From a virus: 25,523 bases of DNA. Below the pieces are notes generated by a model, which was not told the DNA's origin, did no database searches, and worked only from the letters and a program-made list of their open reading frames with translations. Below, piece after piece: positions 7,144 to 14,835 of the stretch. The stretch covers positions 1 to 25,523 of the IMG/VR virus record IMGVR_UViG_3300042934_000688; one strand, given 5' to 3'. Each line of letters opens with the position of its first letter. The first letter of the stretch is position 1. The translations under genes and the position numbers were made by a program.

Positions 7144-7510
7144 CCTTATCACCTAGCCAATCTGTAACGTCTGGATGCTCTTTAGCGATCTGAATAATGA
7201 ACTCTTGCAGGGTATCCAGTACATATTGTTTGTGATATATTTCTACTGTTTTGTCCTTTGCTACATCATCATAAAGCCACTTTATTTTTTCCCTTGGCGA
7301 CATCGGATTGACGATCTTCTTACCGGACTTGAGAGCAGCGATCCAGTCACTAACTTTTTCTAGTGATGGATACATGTCAATGTTACTTACATCACGATAT
7401 TTACTAATTGCTCGATATAGGTTTCCGGTGGTTGTTCCATGATTTTTAGAAAGATTAAATAGCACTAGTTCATCAACTTTTTCCTTCAGCACATACACAT
7501 CTTCACTCAT
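7136..7510 (-). CDS. Hypothetical phage protein
   Basis: A 124-residue, mostly helical protein beginning MSEDVYVLKEKVDELVLFNL, with YPSLEKVSDWIAALKSGKKI in the middle and a C-terminus ending HPDVTDWLGDKDA. No family is recognised with confidence. ATG at 7510 has GGGAG about 9 bases upstream and is preferred over the upstream in-frame start at 7537, which would lie deep inside the previous gene. Both ends overlap neighbours by 8 bases, as elsewhere in this operon. Confidence 0.65.
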   Translation of the reverse strand: MSEDVYVLKEKVDELVLFNLSKNHGTTTGNLYRAISKYRDVSNIDMYPSLEKVSDWIAALKSGKKIVNPMSPREKIKWLYDDVAKDKTVEIYHKQYVLDTLQEFIIQIAKEHPDVTDWLGDKDA

Positions 7511-7829
7511 CGCTCTTGCTCCCTTCAATGATTTCAAGTGCTGCTTGGCAGATCGCTAATGGTGCTGTTTTACCCCATTCACGATATGGGCCACACGTAG
7601 CAAGCCAAGTTCCATCTGAAGAACTTTCTAGTCGTATAAGTCCGATATGTTCAGCTACTTCCCAAGCACTTCCCATATCCTCAGATGGGTTCCAGTCAAC
7701 TAATTCGTTTCCTTTAGGATCAACAAATTGTTTCCATGTTTTTTTAGTTTTTCCGTTGGTGACTGTTGTTAAGTACCATGAAGGATGAAGAAATTGTGCC
7801 AACTTCTTGTTGATCTCAAGATTAGTCAT
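7503..7829 (-). CDS. Phage ABA-sandwich domain protein
   Basis: A 108-residue protein matching the small phage ABA-sandwich family by pattern. The middle has WNPSEDMGSAWEVAEHIGL and the C-terminus has GKTAPLAICQAALEIIEG, the recognisable end of the domain. These proteins have no proven activity. ATG at 7829 has GAGGAGG 6 bases upstream and is clearly better than the start at 7844. It overlaps both neighbours by 8 bases, suggesting coupled translation. Confidence 0.75.
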   Translation of the reverse strand: MTNLEINKKLAQFLHPSWYLTTVTNGKTKKTWKQFVDPKGNELVDWNPSEDMGSAWEVAEHIGLIRLESSSDGTWLATCGPYREWGKTAPLAICQAALEIIEGSKSDE

Positions 7830-8025
7830 GTTGCGCCTCCTCAATCATCCGTTTGATATCGTCATATGATTCATCACAATAAATGCAAAATGTTCCATCA
7901 CCGTTTACATAAATTGATCCTTTAACTTTCGTTCCATCTAATTCATCCGTTTCAAAACAAGCTATTTGATTAACGTTAATCATTCGTTTCCGTCCATCAA
8001 TGCTTACTTCAATAAATCCCTTCAT
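7822..8025 (-). CDS. Small beta-rich hypothetical protein
   Basis: A 67-residue protein starting MKGFIEVSIDGRKRMINVNQ, followed by alternating hydrophobic strands and a C-terminal helix (DESYDDIKRMIEEAQ). The layout of a short beta sheet plus helix resembles FlbD-like small proteins, but this is only a shape resemblance. ATG overlaps the upstream stop (ATGA), and GGGG lies a short distance before it. Function unknown. Confidence 0.6.
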   Translation of the reverse strand: MKGFIEVSIDGRKRMINVNQIACFETDELDGTKVKGSIYVNGDGTFCIYCDESYDDIKRMIEEAQHD

Positions 8026-8300
8026 CCCAACAACCCCTTTTCTCGTGGCTCTATTTTCCCTTTTAATCTCAAATCGAGTATTAACACTGCTATATCCGTT
8101 TGTGTCCGTCTAAACGTCTGTGAGAGACGCATAAGCGATGCACCTGATTTCCATATCTTGATAAATTTTGCTACTTCATCAATTGACCACTGGAAGTCTA
8201 CTGATTCACACGCGATATACGTCTCACCGCGCTTGCGTGGCATCCACTGCTTTTCCAACTTAGCTGCCGTTTTGTAGTTGAACGGTTCTGCCATGGCCAT
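8022..8300 (-). CDS. Helix-turn-helix phage protein
   Basis: A 92-residue protein with a likely DNA-binding fold. The C-terminal two-thirds (VDFQWSIDEVAKFIKIWKSG, SLMRLSQTFRRTQTDIAVLI, LDLRLKGKIEPREKG) is a family I recognise from Bacillales phages, where it is annotated as a helix-turn-helix protein of unknown target. ATG at 8300 has AGGGGTG 7 bases upstream. It overlaps the end of the small gene at 8260-8427 in another frame. Confidence 0.65.
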   Translation of the reverse strand: MAMAEPFNYKTAAKLEKQWMPRKRGETYIACESVDFQWSIDEVAKFIKIWKSGASLMRLSQTFRRTQTDIAVLILDLRLKGKIEPREKGLLG

Positions 8301-8427
8301 CCGTAATCACCCCTATCTCACTCATAAACGCTTTGTACCACTGGTCAAATTCTTCCTTGGTCTCAATTGGTCCGTCTCCACCTGTTACTTGGATTACTCC
8401 TGGCATGATGTAATGGGCTTGGTTCAT
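8260..8427 (-). CDS. 55-residue hypothetical protein
   Basis: ATG at 8427 overlaps the dam stop (ATGA), and the frame stays open for 55 codons, filling the gap between dam and the helix-turn-helix gene. It begins MNQAHYIMPGVIQVTGGDGP and continues IETKEEFDQWYKAFM. The final 41 bases overlap the next gene in a different frame. Coupled translation and position support it; no family is recognised. Confidence 0.5.
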   Translation of the reverse strand: MNQAHYIMPGVIQVTGGDGPIETKEEFDQWYKAFMSEIGVITDGHGRTVQLQNGS

Positions 8428-9248
8428 TGGATTACCTCATCGAACAGCGATTCTTGATAAAATCCTGTCTGTGCTGCAATTGGGTTGATCCATAGTGTTT
8501 CTTCGCGTATCTGCCCAGATTCTGCGTGTGACCGCATTGTCTCTTTATGCCATTCTCGCAACTTGTCGTTATATAAATCATTTTCGTATCCACTCAGTAG
8601 CACTGGTCCAGGATGTTCACTTAATACCTGCAGTAATTCTATATGGTCATCGTCCGTCATTTCGTGGTCATACATTGTTGTCCGTCTCGTCGATATAAGG
8701 TAAGGTGGATCGGCGTAAATTAGCACGTTTGAATGCTTGTATTTCTTGATTAACTTGATCGCTTCGAGTTGCTCAATCTGCACGCCTTTCAATCGCTCGG
8801 CGATGATCTGTATTTTCTCTGGAAGCTTGTCCCATTCATGTGCTGGAGAAAGTGGACGAGTATTCCAATTAACTACATGCCTCCAGTCCGTCTTCTTATT
8901 TGTCTTAACCCACCGTGCCATCCAGCAACGGACTAAAAACCGTCGAGCTTTCTCTAAGTCGTCCGCTGACTGCAGATATGATTCCTCGTACTCTTCTCGG
9001 CTGTATGGCGTCCAAACAACTGACTCTATCAATTCATCTCGGTGATCACGTATTATACGGAAGAGGTTGACAACATTGCCGTCAATATCGTTGATCGTCT
9101 CCATCTTTGAGCGTGGTTTGTTAAAAAACACTGCTCCGGATCCGAAGAATGGTTCCAAGTAAGTTGAATGCTCCGGAATGTGGCTGATGATCCAGCTGGC
9201 CATGCTCCATTTACTGCCGGGATAGTGCAGAATTCTCGGTACATCCAT
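8424..9248 (-). CDS. DNA adenine methyltransferase, D12/Dam class
   Basis: A 274-residue N6-adenine methyltransferase that transfers a methyl group from S-adenosylmethionine to adenine in DNA. Motif X-like PGSK is at 10-13, the SAM-binding PFFGSGAVFF at 33-42, NDIDGNVVNLFRIIR at 53-67 and the catalytic DPPY at 180-183, in the order typical of the D12 class. The C-terminal LLSGYENDLY is also typical. The target site cannot be read from the sequence. ATG at 9248 has GGGGTGA about 6 bases upstream; a GTG at 9257 overlapping the previous stop is an alternative. No cognate restriction gene is nearby, so protection of phage DNA or regulation is likely. Confidence 0.9.
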   Translation of the reverse strand: MDVPRILHYPGSKWSMASWIISHIPEHSTYLEPFFGSGAVFFNKPRSKMETINDIDGNVVNLFRIIRDHRDELIESVVWTPYSREEYEESYLQSADDLEKARRFLVRCWMARWVKTNKKTDWRHVVNWNTRPLSPAHEWDKLPEKIQIIAERLKGVQIEQLEAIKLIKKYKHSNVLIYADPPYLISTRRTTMYDHEMTDDDHIELLQVLSEHPGPVLLSGYENDLYNDKLREWHKETMRSHAESGQIREETLWINPIAAQTGFYQESLFDEVIQ

Positions 9249-9253
9249 TCCGT

Positions 9254-9655
9254 TCACCCCTTTTGCTCAACCTTTACAATGATTTCAACATCCGATTTTT
9301 GGAATGATAGCGAACCCGGTGGCTCGTACTGTTCTGAATCCCAATCTTTATCAAACTGTTCACGCTCATTGACGTATGTTCCCATGAATGGGTCTTGTTC
9401 CAAGAGATAACTAAATTCCTTAAATTTGTCGTCATCTGACTTGTTCCAAATGATCAGCGTGTATGTGTCTTTACCGTAAAAACTATTTGAGACAACGACT
9501 TCAAGACCGTCGATTAAGTTGTAGGCTTTTATTATCCCTTGAACGACTTCATCACTTGGCGTCAGTCCGTCATAGCCTTTTAAAATTTGTTCCGGTGTTT
9601 TTCCTGCGGTATGCAGCTTTGCTTTATATAAGTCAATGTGTGGCGCTTCAGTCAT
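9254..9655 (-). CDS. Hypothetical phage protein
   Basis: A 133-residue protein beginning MTEAPHIDLYKAKLHTAGKT, with beta-rich VVVSNSFYGKDTYTLIIWN in the middle and a C-terminus ending EIIVKVEQKG. Function unknown. ATG at 9655, preceded by AAAGGGTG, is preferred over the longer frame from 9703, which would extend into dnaC. It lies between the helicase loader and Dam genes in the early operon. Confidence 0.6.
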   Translation of the reverse strand: MTEAPHIDLYKAKLHTAGKTPEQILKGYDGLTPSDEVVQGIIKAYNLIDGLEVVVSNSFYGKDTYTLIIWNKSDDDKFKEFSYLLEQDPFMGTYVNEREQFDKDWDSEQYEPPGSLSFQKSDVEIIVKVEQKG

Positions 9656-9660
9656 CCCAT

Positions 9661-10584
9661 TCACCCTTTCCCTCTCTGGCTCGGTCCTTCGACTGCATGG
9701 CACCGATCATAGGCCATTCCGTTTATCAGCCTGTCTGCTGCTGCAAATCCAATCCGTTCAGCTAGCGTTGCCCTATCTTCATTACTGCTGAAAATGATCG
9801 GCTTACGGTTCCGATAACGATAATCAATGATCTGATAATAAAGGCTCTCTTTGGCTTCTGACGGCTTCGCCTTGCCAATGTCATCCCATACCAGTACATC
9901 AACCTGTTCAGCACCATTTAAAAGCTGTCTGAGCCGTTCTCCGCTGTCATTCATCATCTTGGCTTGTGTAAGTTCATCCATCAATACCGCATCCGATACG
10001 ACCAAAACGCTGTATCCGCGCTTGAGTAAAAACTTTGATGTGGCGACCTGTAAATGCGTTTTGCCAATGCCGAAATTGTTATGATCTGCTTTGGCTTGCG
10101 CCTTATCTTCAAGCGTTTGCAGATTTCGTATGTTTTGTTCGCCAAAAGCAGCGATAAACCCGAAACTGTTATTCTTGCTGTCTTTAATAGATTCAAAATC
10201 TTTGAGGTAGTCAGAAATCAACTGGTACATATCCCTTTGCCATTGGTAATCTCGCCGAAAGTTTTTAAATTGTGCTTCTTTGAATTCGTCTGGGATCATA
10301 GATTCTTTAAAAAGCCGATCCATCCGCGCTCTCGTGACGCATGAACATGTCCCATACACTGGTGTGTACTTCCATTCACCATTGGGATACTGAACATTGT
10401 TTTCGATTTCAGCCCCTTCTTTAATCTTTACAAGTCCAGTGTCTCTACATTTTGGGCAATCATATTCATTTCCAGACGGCTTGTGCTGCTGCTGATTCTG
10501 CAAGTGCTTGTTCATAGCTACTTTTTTCTGGAGATCGGCCATGATAGCGTCGAATGTCTGAAACGTTGGTTCTCGCTTTGCCAC
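9661..10584 (-). CDS. DnaC-like helicase loader ATPase
   Basis: A 307-residue AAA+ ATPase expected to load the replicative helicase on the phage origin with DnaD. The N-terminal zinc-binding-like cluster is CPKC (43-46) plus CSC (80-82). Walker A is FGIGKTH (171-177) and Walker B is LVWDDIG (231-237), followed by FSSNED and a C-terminal Arg-rich segment. The P-loop is unusual: it is preceded by an inserted Asn/Lys-rich segment (about 148-170), a form I have seen in related phage loaders. The start is GTG at 10584 with AAAGGA about 10 bases upstream. This makes the first 119 bases overlap dnaD in another frame. Internal ATGs at 10542 and 10515 would shorten the overlap. Confidence 0.87.
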   Translation of the reverse strand: MAKREPTFQTFDAIMADLQKKVAMNKHLQNQQQHKPSGNEYDCPKCRDTGLVKIKEGAEIENNVQYPNGEWKYTPVYGTCSCVTRARMDRLFKESMIPDEFKEAQFKNFRRDYQWQRDMYQLISDYLKDFESIKDSKNNSFGFIAAFGEQNIRNLQTLEDKAQAKADHNNFGIGKTHLQVATSKFLLKRGYSVLVVSDAVLMDELTQAKMMNDSGERLRQLLNGAEQVDVLVWDDIGKAKPSEAKESLYYQIIDYRYRNRKPIIFSSNEDRATLAERIGFAAADRLINGMAYDRCHAVEGPSQRGKG

Positions 10585-11305
10585 CGGCAGTCATTCCTTT
10601 CTTCTCTTGCCATTTACGTTGGAATTCGCGTGCTTCCTCTAAGGTTGTTACGTTATCATCAAGCCATTTTTTTATGATTCCCTCTACATAGCTGATCCGT
10701 TTGTTGTCCTCTTTGAGTGCTACCTTCATAGCAGCAATCACGAGATCACTAGATGACTTGTCCACCAGTTCATCAAGAGCCTGTGCATTAATTGGTGATA
10801 AGAAGCTATGATAATTCTCTTGATAAAACTGTGATACTTGCTTGTACTTTTGAATATCATCATAGAAAGGATCTGGTTTACTACTACTACTTGATATATG
10901 TTGTTTAATATCTGTGTTTATATCTGGTATAGGTTCGCCCTTTTGGTCACATCCATCTGACCGTTTGGGCATTTCCATTTGCCCATTTGGGCAATGGCTT
11001 TTCTTATCTTCATCTGTTCCAAGTGCGTACCATTTGGTCCGGTCATACGCTTTTTTATTAAAGTTTCCAGTTACAATCGCTCTTGAATCCTCGAGATTAT
11101 TCAATATTCTCCTAATCTGTTTGTATGACCAGAATGGGAACAACTCTTCGAAAGCTTTCATCGAGTTAAATGTCCAATAACGACCTTCGTAAAAGTTAGT
11201 TCCGTTCGCTTTGTTTTTCAAAATCCAAAAACGGAAATTGCTGAGCATGATTGCTTCATCTACTCCGTACTTCTTAGCGTCATCGATGTTGAATGAGTAA
11301 TTCAT
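10466..11305 (-). CDS. DnaD-domain replication initiation protein
   Basis: A 279-residue protein with an N-terminal winged-helix region (MNYSFNIDDAKKYGVDEAIM, FWSYKQIRRILNNLEDSRAI) and, after a Ser/Pro-rich linker (about 120-150), a DnaD/DnaB C-terminal domain (about 160-240) with YVEGIIKKWLDDNVTTLEEA. It probably recognises or remodels the phage origin and recruits the DnaC-like loader. ATG at 11305 overlaps the HNH stop (ATGA) and is chosen over GTG at 11323. The last 119 bases overlap dnaC in another frame. The low-complexity linker could hold origin repeats, but I saw no clear iterons there. Confidence 0.88.
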   Translation of the reverse strand: MNYSFNIDDAKKYGVDEAIMLSNFRFWILKNKANGTNFYEGRYWTFNSMKAFEELFPFWSYKQIRRILNNLEDSRAIVTGNFNKKAYDRTKWYALGTDEDKKSHCPNGQMEMPKRSDGCDQKGEPIPDINTDIKQHISSSSSKPDPFYDDIQKYKQVSQFYQENYHSFLSPINAQALDELVDKSSSDLVIAAMKVALKEDNKRISYVEGIIKKWLDDNVTTLEEAREFQRKWQEKKGMTAGGKARTNVSDIRRYHGRSPEKSSYEQALAESAAAQAVWK

Positions 11306-11634
11306 AACAAACACCGATCCCACTCATCCCGGAAATAATCCGGTCCGTACCGTTCTTCAAATTCGCGCTGCCAGTGGTTAATCAAATTTTGGTGTGTCTG
11401 CACATTTCCATGGCATAGCCAGCAAAACAATATGCCATTTGTTACAACGCCCCTGCCACCTTGTCCGCGCCCTTTCACGTGATGAATCTGCAATCCCACA
11501 TGACTACCACATATTTGGCATTCGTCATGATCTCGCTCTCTGATTTGATTCCGTACTTTTTGACTAAATTCTGATCGCTGCCCCCATGTCGGTTTCAATC
11601 GTTTATACTTTGGCTTTGGTACGGCTATCCCCAT
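11302..11634 (-). CDS. HNH endonuclease
   Basis: A 110-residue nuclease with a complete HNH/zinc-finger core: CQIC (39-42), IHHVKGRG (His51, His52), NGILFC (Asn66) and CWLCH (71-75). ATG at 11634 with AAGGAG 8 bases upstream is preferred to GTG at 11643. It sits between the single-strand-binding protein and DnaD rather than next to the terminase, so it may process replication or recombination intermediates, or be a free-standing mobile nuclease. There is no sign that it interrupts another gene. Confidence 0.87.
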   Translation of the reverse strand: MGIAVPKPKYKRLKPTWGQRSEFSQKVRNQIRERDHDECQICGSHVGLQIHHVKGRGQGGRGVVTNGILFCWLCHGNVQTHQNLINHWQREFEERYGPDYFRDEWDRCLL

Positions 11635-11639
11635 CGGTT

Positions 11640-11768
11640 TCACTCCTTCTTAGTGCATAAGACGTAACGATTAGGTACTGTTTTTATTGGTGACATTCCT
11701 GATTCGTTCTTTTTCAAATATGACAAGGTATATTGTTGAAACTGATTGATTTTTCCGTCGTCAAGCAT
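11640..11768 (-). CDS. Short hypothetical protein, start uncertain
   Basis: An ATG-initiated frame of 42 codons fills the gap between the DUF669 and HNH genes. It begins MLDDGKINQFQQYTLSYLKK and ends NRYVLCTKKE. No ribosome binding site precedes the ATG. The frame is open about 15 codons further upstream (including PPYIWQ), where only ATT-type codons could start, so the real start may be non-standard or the gene may be an eroded remnant. The stop lies within the HNH leader. Confidence 0.4.
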   Translation of the reverse strand: MLDDGKINQFQQYTLSYLKKNESGMSPIKTVPNRYVLCTKKE

Positions 11769-11803
11769 CTGCCAAATATATGGTGGAATACTGATCGGAT
11801 AGT

Positions 11804-12292
11804 TTAGAATGGCAGATCATCATCCGAGATATCGATTGGTTTGCTGTTGTTTGCAAAAGGATCTTCAAATCCACTTGATGCCTTTTGATTAACAGGACCT
11901 GCCTGACTAACTAATGAATTTTTGAACATTTTAACCGTCGGGTAAGTATTTCCGTTATACGTTCTTTCCCCAACTACAATGCGCAGTGGACGATTGATCA
12001 TAGCTTTTGCCCACTCTTCTGGACTAGCGAAGTCAGTTCCTTCTGGAATACCTGCCGCTTTAGCTGCTTGATTAAATCTCCACAGCGAATTTTGTGTGAA
12101 CGTGAAGTTGTCATATCGAATTTCAGATCCTTGTGACGGCTGATCGACATCATCACGGATGGTGTAGTTCATGATTACGCAATCATTACCGCTTTGCGCC
12201 TTTCTTGCATCAAATTCAGTAGGATAAACTTCATATTCTCCCGGCTTTACTGGCGCACTTCCGACATTGTTATAATCAATTTTGAAACTCAT
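11804..12292 (-). CDS. DUF669 single-stranded-DNA-binding-like protein
   Basis: A 162-residue protein of the DUF669 family, which takes the place of SSB in many Firmicutes phages. Recognisable parts are PVKPGEYEVYPTEFDARKAQ near the start and PLRIVVGERTYNGNTYPTVK at about 101-120. The tail ends in the acidic ISDDDLPF, the SSB-type C-terminal motif that docks partner repair and replication proteins. It lies directly after the Sak4-like ATPase, a standard pairing for single-strand-annealing recombination. GGGG precedes the ATG at moderate spacing. Confidence 0.85.
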   Translation of the reverse strand: MSFKIDYNNVGSAPVKPGEYEVYPTEFDARKAQSGNDCVIMNYTIRDDVDQPSQGSEIRYDNFTFTQNSLWRFNQAAKAAGIPEGTDFASPEEWAKAMINRPLRIVVGERTYNGNTYPTVKMFKNSLVSQAGPVNQKASSGFEDPFANNSKPIDISDDDLPF

Positions 12293-12306
12293 TTTTCATC
12301 GACCCC

Positions 12307-13239
12307 TTATGCTGTTTGCTGGTTTTGTTTTTGCTGCTGATTTTTTACATAATTAAGTGCTCGCTCAAGCAATTTCAAACTCATGTCCGTGATGGAACAT
12401 TTTGCCTTGAATTCCAGTTGCTTCACCACATTTTCAATTGCTTCATCACTGCGCACATCATTTATATAGGTGATAATTTCTTGTCGCTTGGCTTCTTCTT
12501 CTGCCTTAACGTCAATACCTTCATCAAGCCATCTGAACAGCTTCGCTCCTTGTTCTGGCGTCAGACGTCCGGGATCACTTTCAAACAGATTAGAGTTATC
12601 CTTAACCGCTTGCGCCACGTGACTCTGGTCAATTCTCCAAACAATCATAAATTCATATTCAAGGTCATCTTTCATAACTGGTTTCAATCCGATTTTTTTA
12701 ATGTTAAGCTTTCCTGTGTCACCTGTTTCAACCTGATAATCTTGCTTAGTTCTCATGGATGCCAGCACATGAACATTGTTTGCTGTCAGATCACGTACGA
12801 ACTTTTCCATATAAGGCTTAACCTTTCGCCAAGAAGAGAATGTTCCCCCGAACTGTTCTTTAAGATCAAGCATCCCTCCCTGTCCCTCCCATGCGTGAGA
12901 TATCGAATCAACAATAACTACCTCACAACCGGCATTTTTGAGATCCATCATGGCTTCGCTATACCGCTCAACCGAATAAGGAGCTTGTAAATCGATATGA
13001 TAGAATGGCTCAATTTTTATTCCCGTAACGGTTGTTCCTGCGTATATCTGACCTCGGTTGTGTTCCGTGTCAATCATGCCAATCTTTTTAAATACTTCCG
13101 CGGATTCGAGCTCCGGATATTCTTCTTTCATCATTCCGTAGGCAACAAGCAGCATCGAAAGTGTTTTTCCACTGCCACTACTTCCGATGAATGCAACTGC
13201 AGCTTTCATCTTTTCACGTCGTGCTAGTGTTAATTCCAC
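12307..13239 (-). CDS. Sak4-like RecA-fold ATPase
   Basis: A 310-residue P-loop ATPase of the Sak4 recombinase type. Walker A is GSSGSGKT (19-26), IDTEHNRGQ lies at about 56-64, and Walker B is VVIVDSISHAWEG (107-119, Asp111). The C-terminal 70 residues are helical and Gln-rich. Phage Sak4 proteins promote single-strand annealing together with their SSB partner, here the DUF669 gene next to it. The start is GTG at 13239 with GGAGG 7 bases upstream. Family assignment rests on motifs and context; other phage NTP-binding proteins share the fold. Confidence 0.85.
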   Translation of the reverse strand: MELTLARREKMKAAVAFIGSSGSGKTLSMLLVAYGMMKEEYPELESAEVFKKIGMIDTEHNRGQIYAGTTVTGIKIEPFYHIDLQAPYSVERYSEAMMDLKNAGCEVVIVDSISHAWEGQGGMLDLKEQFGGTFSSWRKVKPYMEKFVRDLTANNVHVLASMRTKQDYQVETGDTGKLNIKKIGLKPVMKDDLEYEFMIVWRIDQSHVAQAVKDNSNLFESDPGRLTPEQGAKLFRWLDEGIDVKAEEEAKRQEIITYINDVRSDEAIENVVKQLEFKAKCSITDMSLKLLERALNYVKNQQQKQNQQTA

Positions 13240-13250
13240 GATGATTCCTC

Positions 13251-13736
13251 CTATCTGATTTGCAATGACTTAGTTTTTTGGAGATAAGCACCCTTGACGT
13301 TCTTTCCGTCAGGTGTTTTTAATAGCGCCGTCAGTCCGCTCTTGTCGATTGTTTCCACTGTTTTGATGAATTGTACTGGGATCATGTTTTCATCTGTTAT
13401 AACAACGTGTGGCGCGTTAAAACGTGTGCTAACCGTGAAACGTTGTCCTTTAACCTTTGGCATCTTTGCTTTCTCGAGGGAATTGAGAAGGTGCTGTTTC
13501 AACCGTTTCACGTTGTTTTCATAGGTCTGTTTCCGTTTGGATAGACGGTCAATTTCTACTTTCAATCCGGCAGCATCTTTTTCTATTTCCTTTATGACAG
13601 CTGCGGTTGCTTCTGCTTTAACTTCAATCGCATCATGAATACTTTCCAACGTGTCAGCTAATAAATCGCTGTCAACGTCCTCTGCAACGTCTAGGAGCTG
13701 TCTATATTTGTCGGTCAATTCGTACATCGTAGGCAT
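13251..13736 (-). CDS. Siphovirus Gp157-family protein
   Basis: A 161-residue protein matching Sipho_Gp157. The N-terminal helix is MYELTDKYRQLL, there is a long coiled coil (about 40-95, with KEIEKDAAGLKVEIDRLSKR), and the C-terminal beta region holds FTVSTRFNAPHVVITDENMI, VQFIKTVETIDKSGL. Gp157 was named from a Streptococcus thermophilus phage and was proposed to confer phage resistance, but its usual position beside Sak4/SSB suggests a recombination role. Its ATG overlaps the YopX stop by one base (TAATG). Confidence 0.85.
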   Translation of the reverse strand: MPTMYELTDKYRQLLDVAEDVDSDLLADTLESIHDAIEVKAEATAAVIKEIEKDAAGLKVEIDRLSKRKQTYENNVKRLKQHLLNSLEKAKMPKVKGQRFTVSTRFNAPHVVITDENMIPVQFIKTVETIDKSGLTALLKTPDGKNVKGAYLQKTKSLQIR

Positions 13737-14137
13737 TACGCACCAGCCTCCATAAGTTCAGAGTTTTCATAAACGTTGCCGATGACCTCGACTTCTTCGC
13801 AGCAGGTCAGATATTGAAAATCAGTTCCGTAATTTTCTTTTCCATTCGTTGCCTTGAAACCTAATTCGGATTCATCAAACACAACAATGCCCACAAACTC
13901 TTTTCCGTCATAGACAGTTCTAACAATGTCCCCTTCGTATACGTCCCGACCGTTCTTGTCTTTCAATCCGGTGTACTGCATAAGATGTATTTTTTCGCCA
14001 TCTACCCATCCTTCACCAACACCAGGGCCATAAAACTTAAGCCCGTTTCCGTCTAATTTAGGACCCATGCAATAATGTAATTCCGCTACTGTGTGCATTA
14101 TTTTTCCATCCCACGCCCGGAACTTAATCGGTCTCAT
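13736..14137 (-). CDS. YopX-family protein
   Basis: A 133-residue protein of the YopX family: MRPIKFRAWDGKIMHTVAEL at the N-terminus, then QYTGLKDKNGRDVYEGDIVR in the middle and CCEEVEVIGNVYENSELM near the end. All three blocks are diagnostic. The family is very common in phages and its role is unknown. ATG at 14137 has AAAGGAG 8 bases upstream, better than the start at 14158. The gap upstream contains mini-transcript cassette c. Confidence 0.88.
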   Translation of the reverse strand: MRPIKFRAWDGKIMHTVAELHYCMGPKLDGNGLKFYGPGVGEGWVDGEKIHLMQYTGLKDKNGRDVYEGDIVRTVYDGKEFVGIVVFDESELGFKATNGKENYGTDFQYLTCCEEVEVIGNVYENSELMEAGA

Positions 14138-14157
14138 TGCCTTGCTCCTTTCGCCCA

Positions 14158-14227
14158 TGCTATAATAGGCATATAAAATATTATTGTTGATTGTTAAAGA
14201 CTGCTGTCGTCATACAGCGGCCTTTTT
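14158..14227 (+). ncRNA. Plus-strand mini-transcript cassette c
   Basis: A perfect extended -10, TGCTATAAT (14158-14166), is followed 35 bases later by a 7-bp stem with one G-U pair (CTGCTGT 14201-14207, ACAGCGG 14214-14220, loop CGTCAT) and CCTTTTT. The predicted RNA is about 55 bases and A/T-rich before the hairpin. The minus-strand gene at 14210-14494 has its stop codon in the hairpin loop. No -35 box is evident. Confidence 0.5.
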
Positions 14228-14494
14228 GCTTTCAATTTCCTTTAGCGTTGTAAAAGTGACACCGTTAATTTCAGCAACAAATTCTTCATGCTCATCATCA
14301 AAAGGTAACTTTTTGTAGACGCTAAATTCTTCAAAGAAACGATCGTTTTTCAATTGAACTGATGGTTTCATTTCGTGTTCAAAGTCTGAAATTTCAATAA
14401 ATGAGTTGACACCAATCAGACCAGTTTCATCTGTGTACAGTTCATTAAATTTTTTTGCGAAATTTGAAAGTTCTTCAATATTTGCTTTTGCCAT
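14210..14494 (-). CDS. Hypothetical phage protein
   Basis: A 94-residue acidic protein: MAKANIEELSNFAKKFNELY, then FEHEMKPSVQLKNDRFFEEF and a beta-like C-terminus with FVAEINGVTFTTLKEIESKK. No family is recognised. GAGGAGGG precedes the ATG with good spacing, and the gene follows a 53-residue coiled-coil gene by 12 bases. Its stop codon lies inside the plus-strand terminator hairpin of cassette c. Confidence 0.65.
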   Translation of the reverse strand: MAKANIEELSNFAKKFNELYTDETGLIGVNSFIEISDFEHEMKPSVQLKNDRFFEEFSVYKKLPFDDEHEEFVAEINGVTFTTLKEIESKKAAV

Positions 14495-14506
14495 CTTGTT
14501 CCCTCC

Positions 14507-14668
14507 TCACATGTGGTTTAGTTCGTCTTGCATGTCCTCCAACTTTGCATCAATCTGATTCAGCTTTTCTTGCACCCGGTCTCGTTCTTCATTGAGATCT
14601 TCAATGATTTCATTCACCTGCCATTTACTCATGCCTGTTGGCTCCTTAAACCGGCTTAACAGCGGCAT
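14507..14668 (-). CDS. 53-residue coiled-coil protein
   Basis: ATG at 14668 has GGAAGGAGGG about 8 bases upstream, the strongest ribosome binding site of the area, and opens 53 codons. The protein begins MPLLSRFKEPTGMSKWQVNE and continues as one amphipathic helix (LNEERDRVQEKLNQIDAKLE). Function unknown. The pseudoknotted RNA at 14690-14835 ends about 10 bases before this ribosome binding site, so the gene may be controlled by that structure. Confidence 0.65.
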   Translation of the reverse strand: MPLLSRFKEPTGMSKWQVNEIIEDLNEERDRVQEKLNQIDAKLEDMQDELNHM

Positions 14669-14689
14669 TGCTTGTCCCTCCTTCCGGTG

Positions 14690-14835
14690 TCCTCATTGCC
14701 CACCGCACAGGCGTTGACCTAATCAATCGCCGAACTGTCCTAGACGGTTGCCAATTGACTATTCTTAGCCTGTGCGCTAGGTAATGAGCGAGTAAACTTG
14801 TTACCTGAGCGCGCATTTGTTTAGGTCAACCCGTG
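14690..14835 (-). ncRNA. Pseudoknotted structured RNA or 5' leader
   Basis: Read on the minus strand, a 10-bp closing helix is formed by GTTGACCTAA (complement of 14821-14830) and TTAGGTCAAC (complement of 14713-14722). Inside are a two-part hairpin (TGCGC with GCGCA, and AGGTAA with TTACCT, 14773-14815) and a second hairpin closed by TCAAT/ATTGA (14723-14758). GCACAGGC in the interior (14768-14775) pairs with GCCTGTGC just 3' of the closing helix (14705-14712), which is a pseudoknot. The pseudoknot shares three bases with the first hairpin, so two folds may alternate. No open frame of note crosses it. I recognise no named RNA family. Transcribed in the early operon, it could be a free RNA or a leader for the gene at 14507-14668. 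Confidence 0.6.

Noticed and set aside
9661-10584. Frameshifted or damaged helicase loader because of the odd P-loop
   Set aside because: The frame is continuous, Walker A and B and the Cys cluster are intact, and a similar insertion before the P-loop is, to my knowledge, found in related phage loaders.
11302-11634. HNH gene as an intron- or intein-borne homing nuclease
   Set aside because: The flanking dnaD and single-strand-binding genes are whole and no split gene or intron ends are visible.
12316-12990. 224-codon plus-strand frame opposite the Sak4-like gene
   Set aside because: Antisense shadow; no ribosome binding site, and its protein is Phe/Ile/Cys-rich as expected of a complement of a coding strand.
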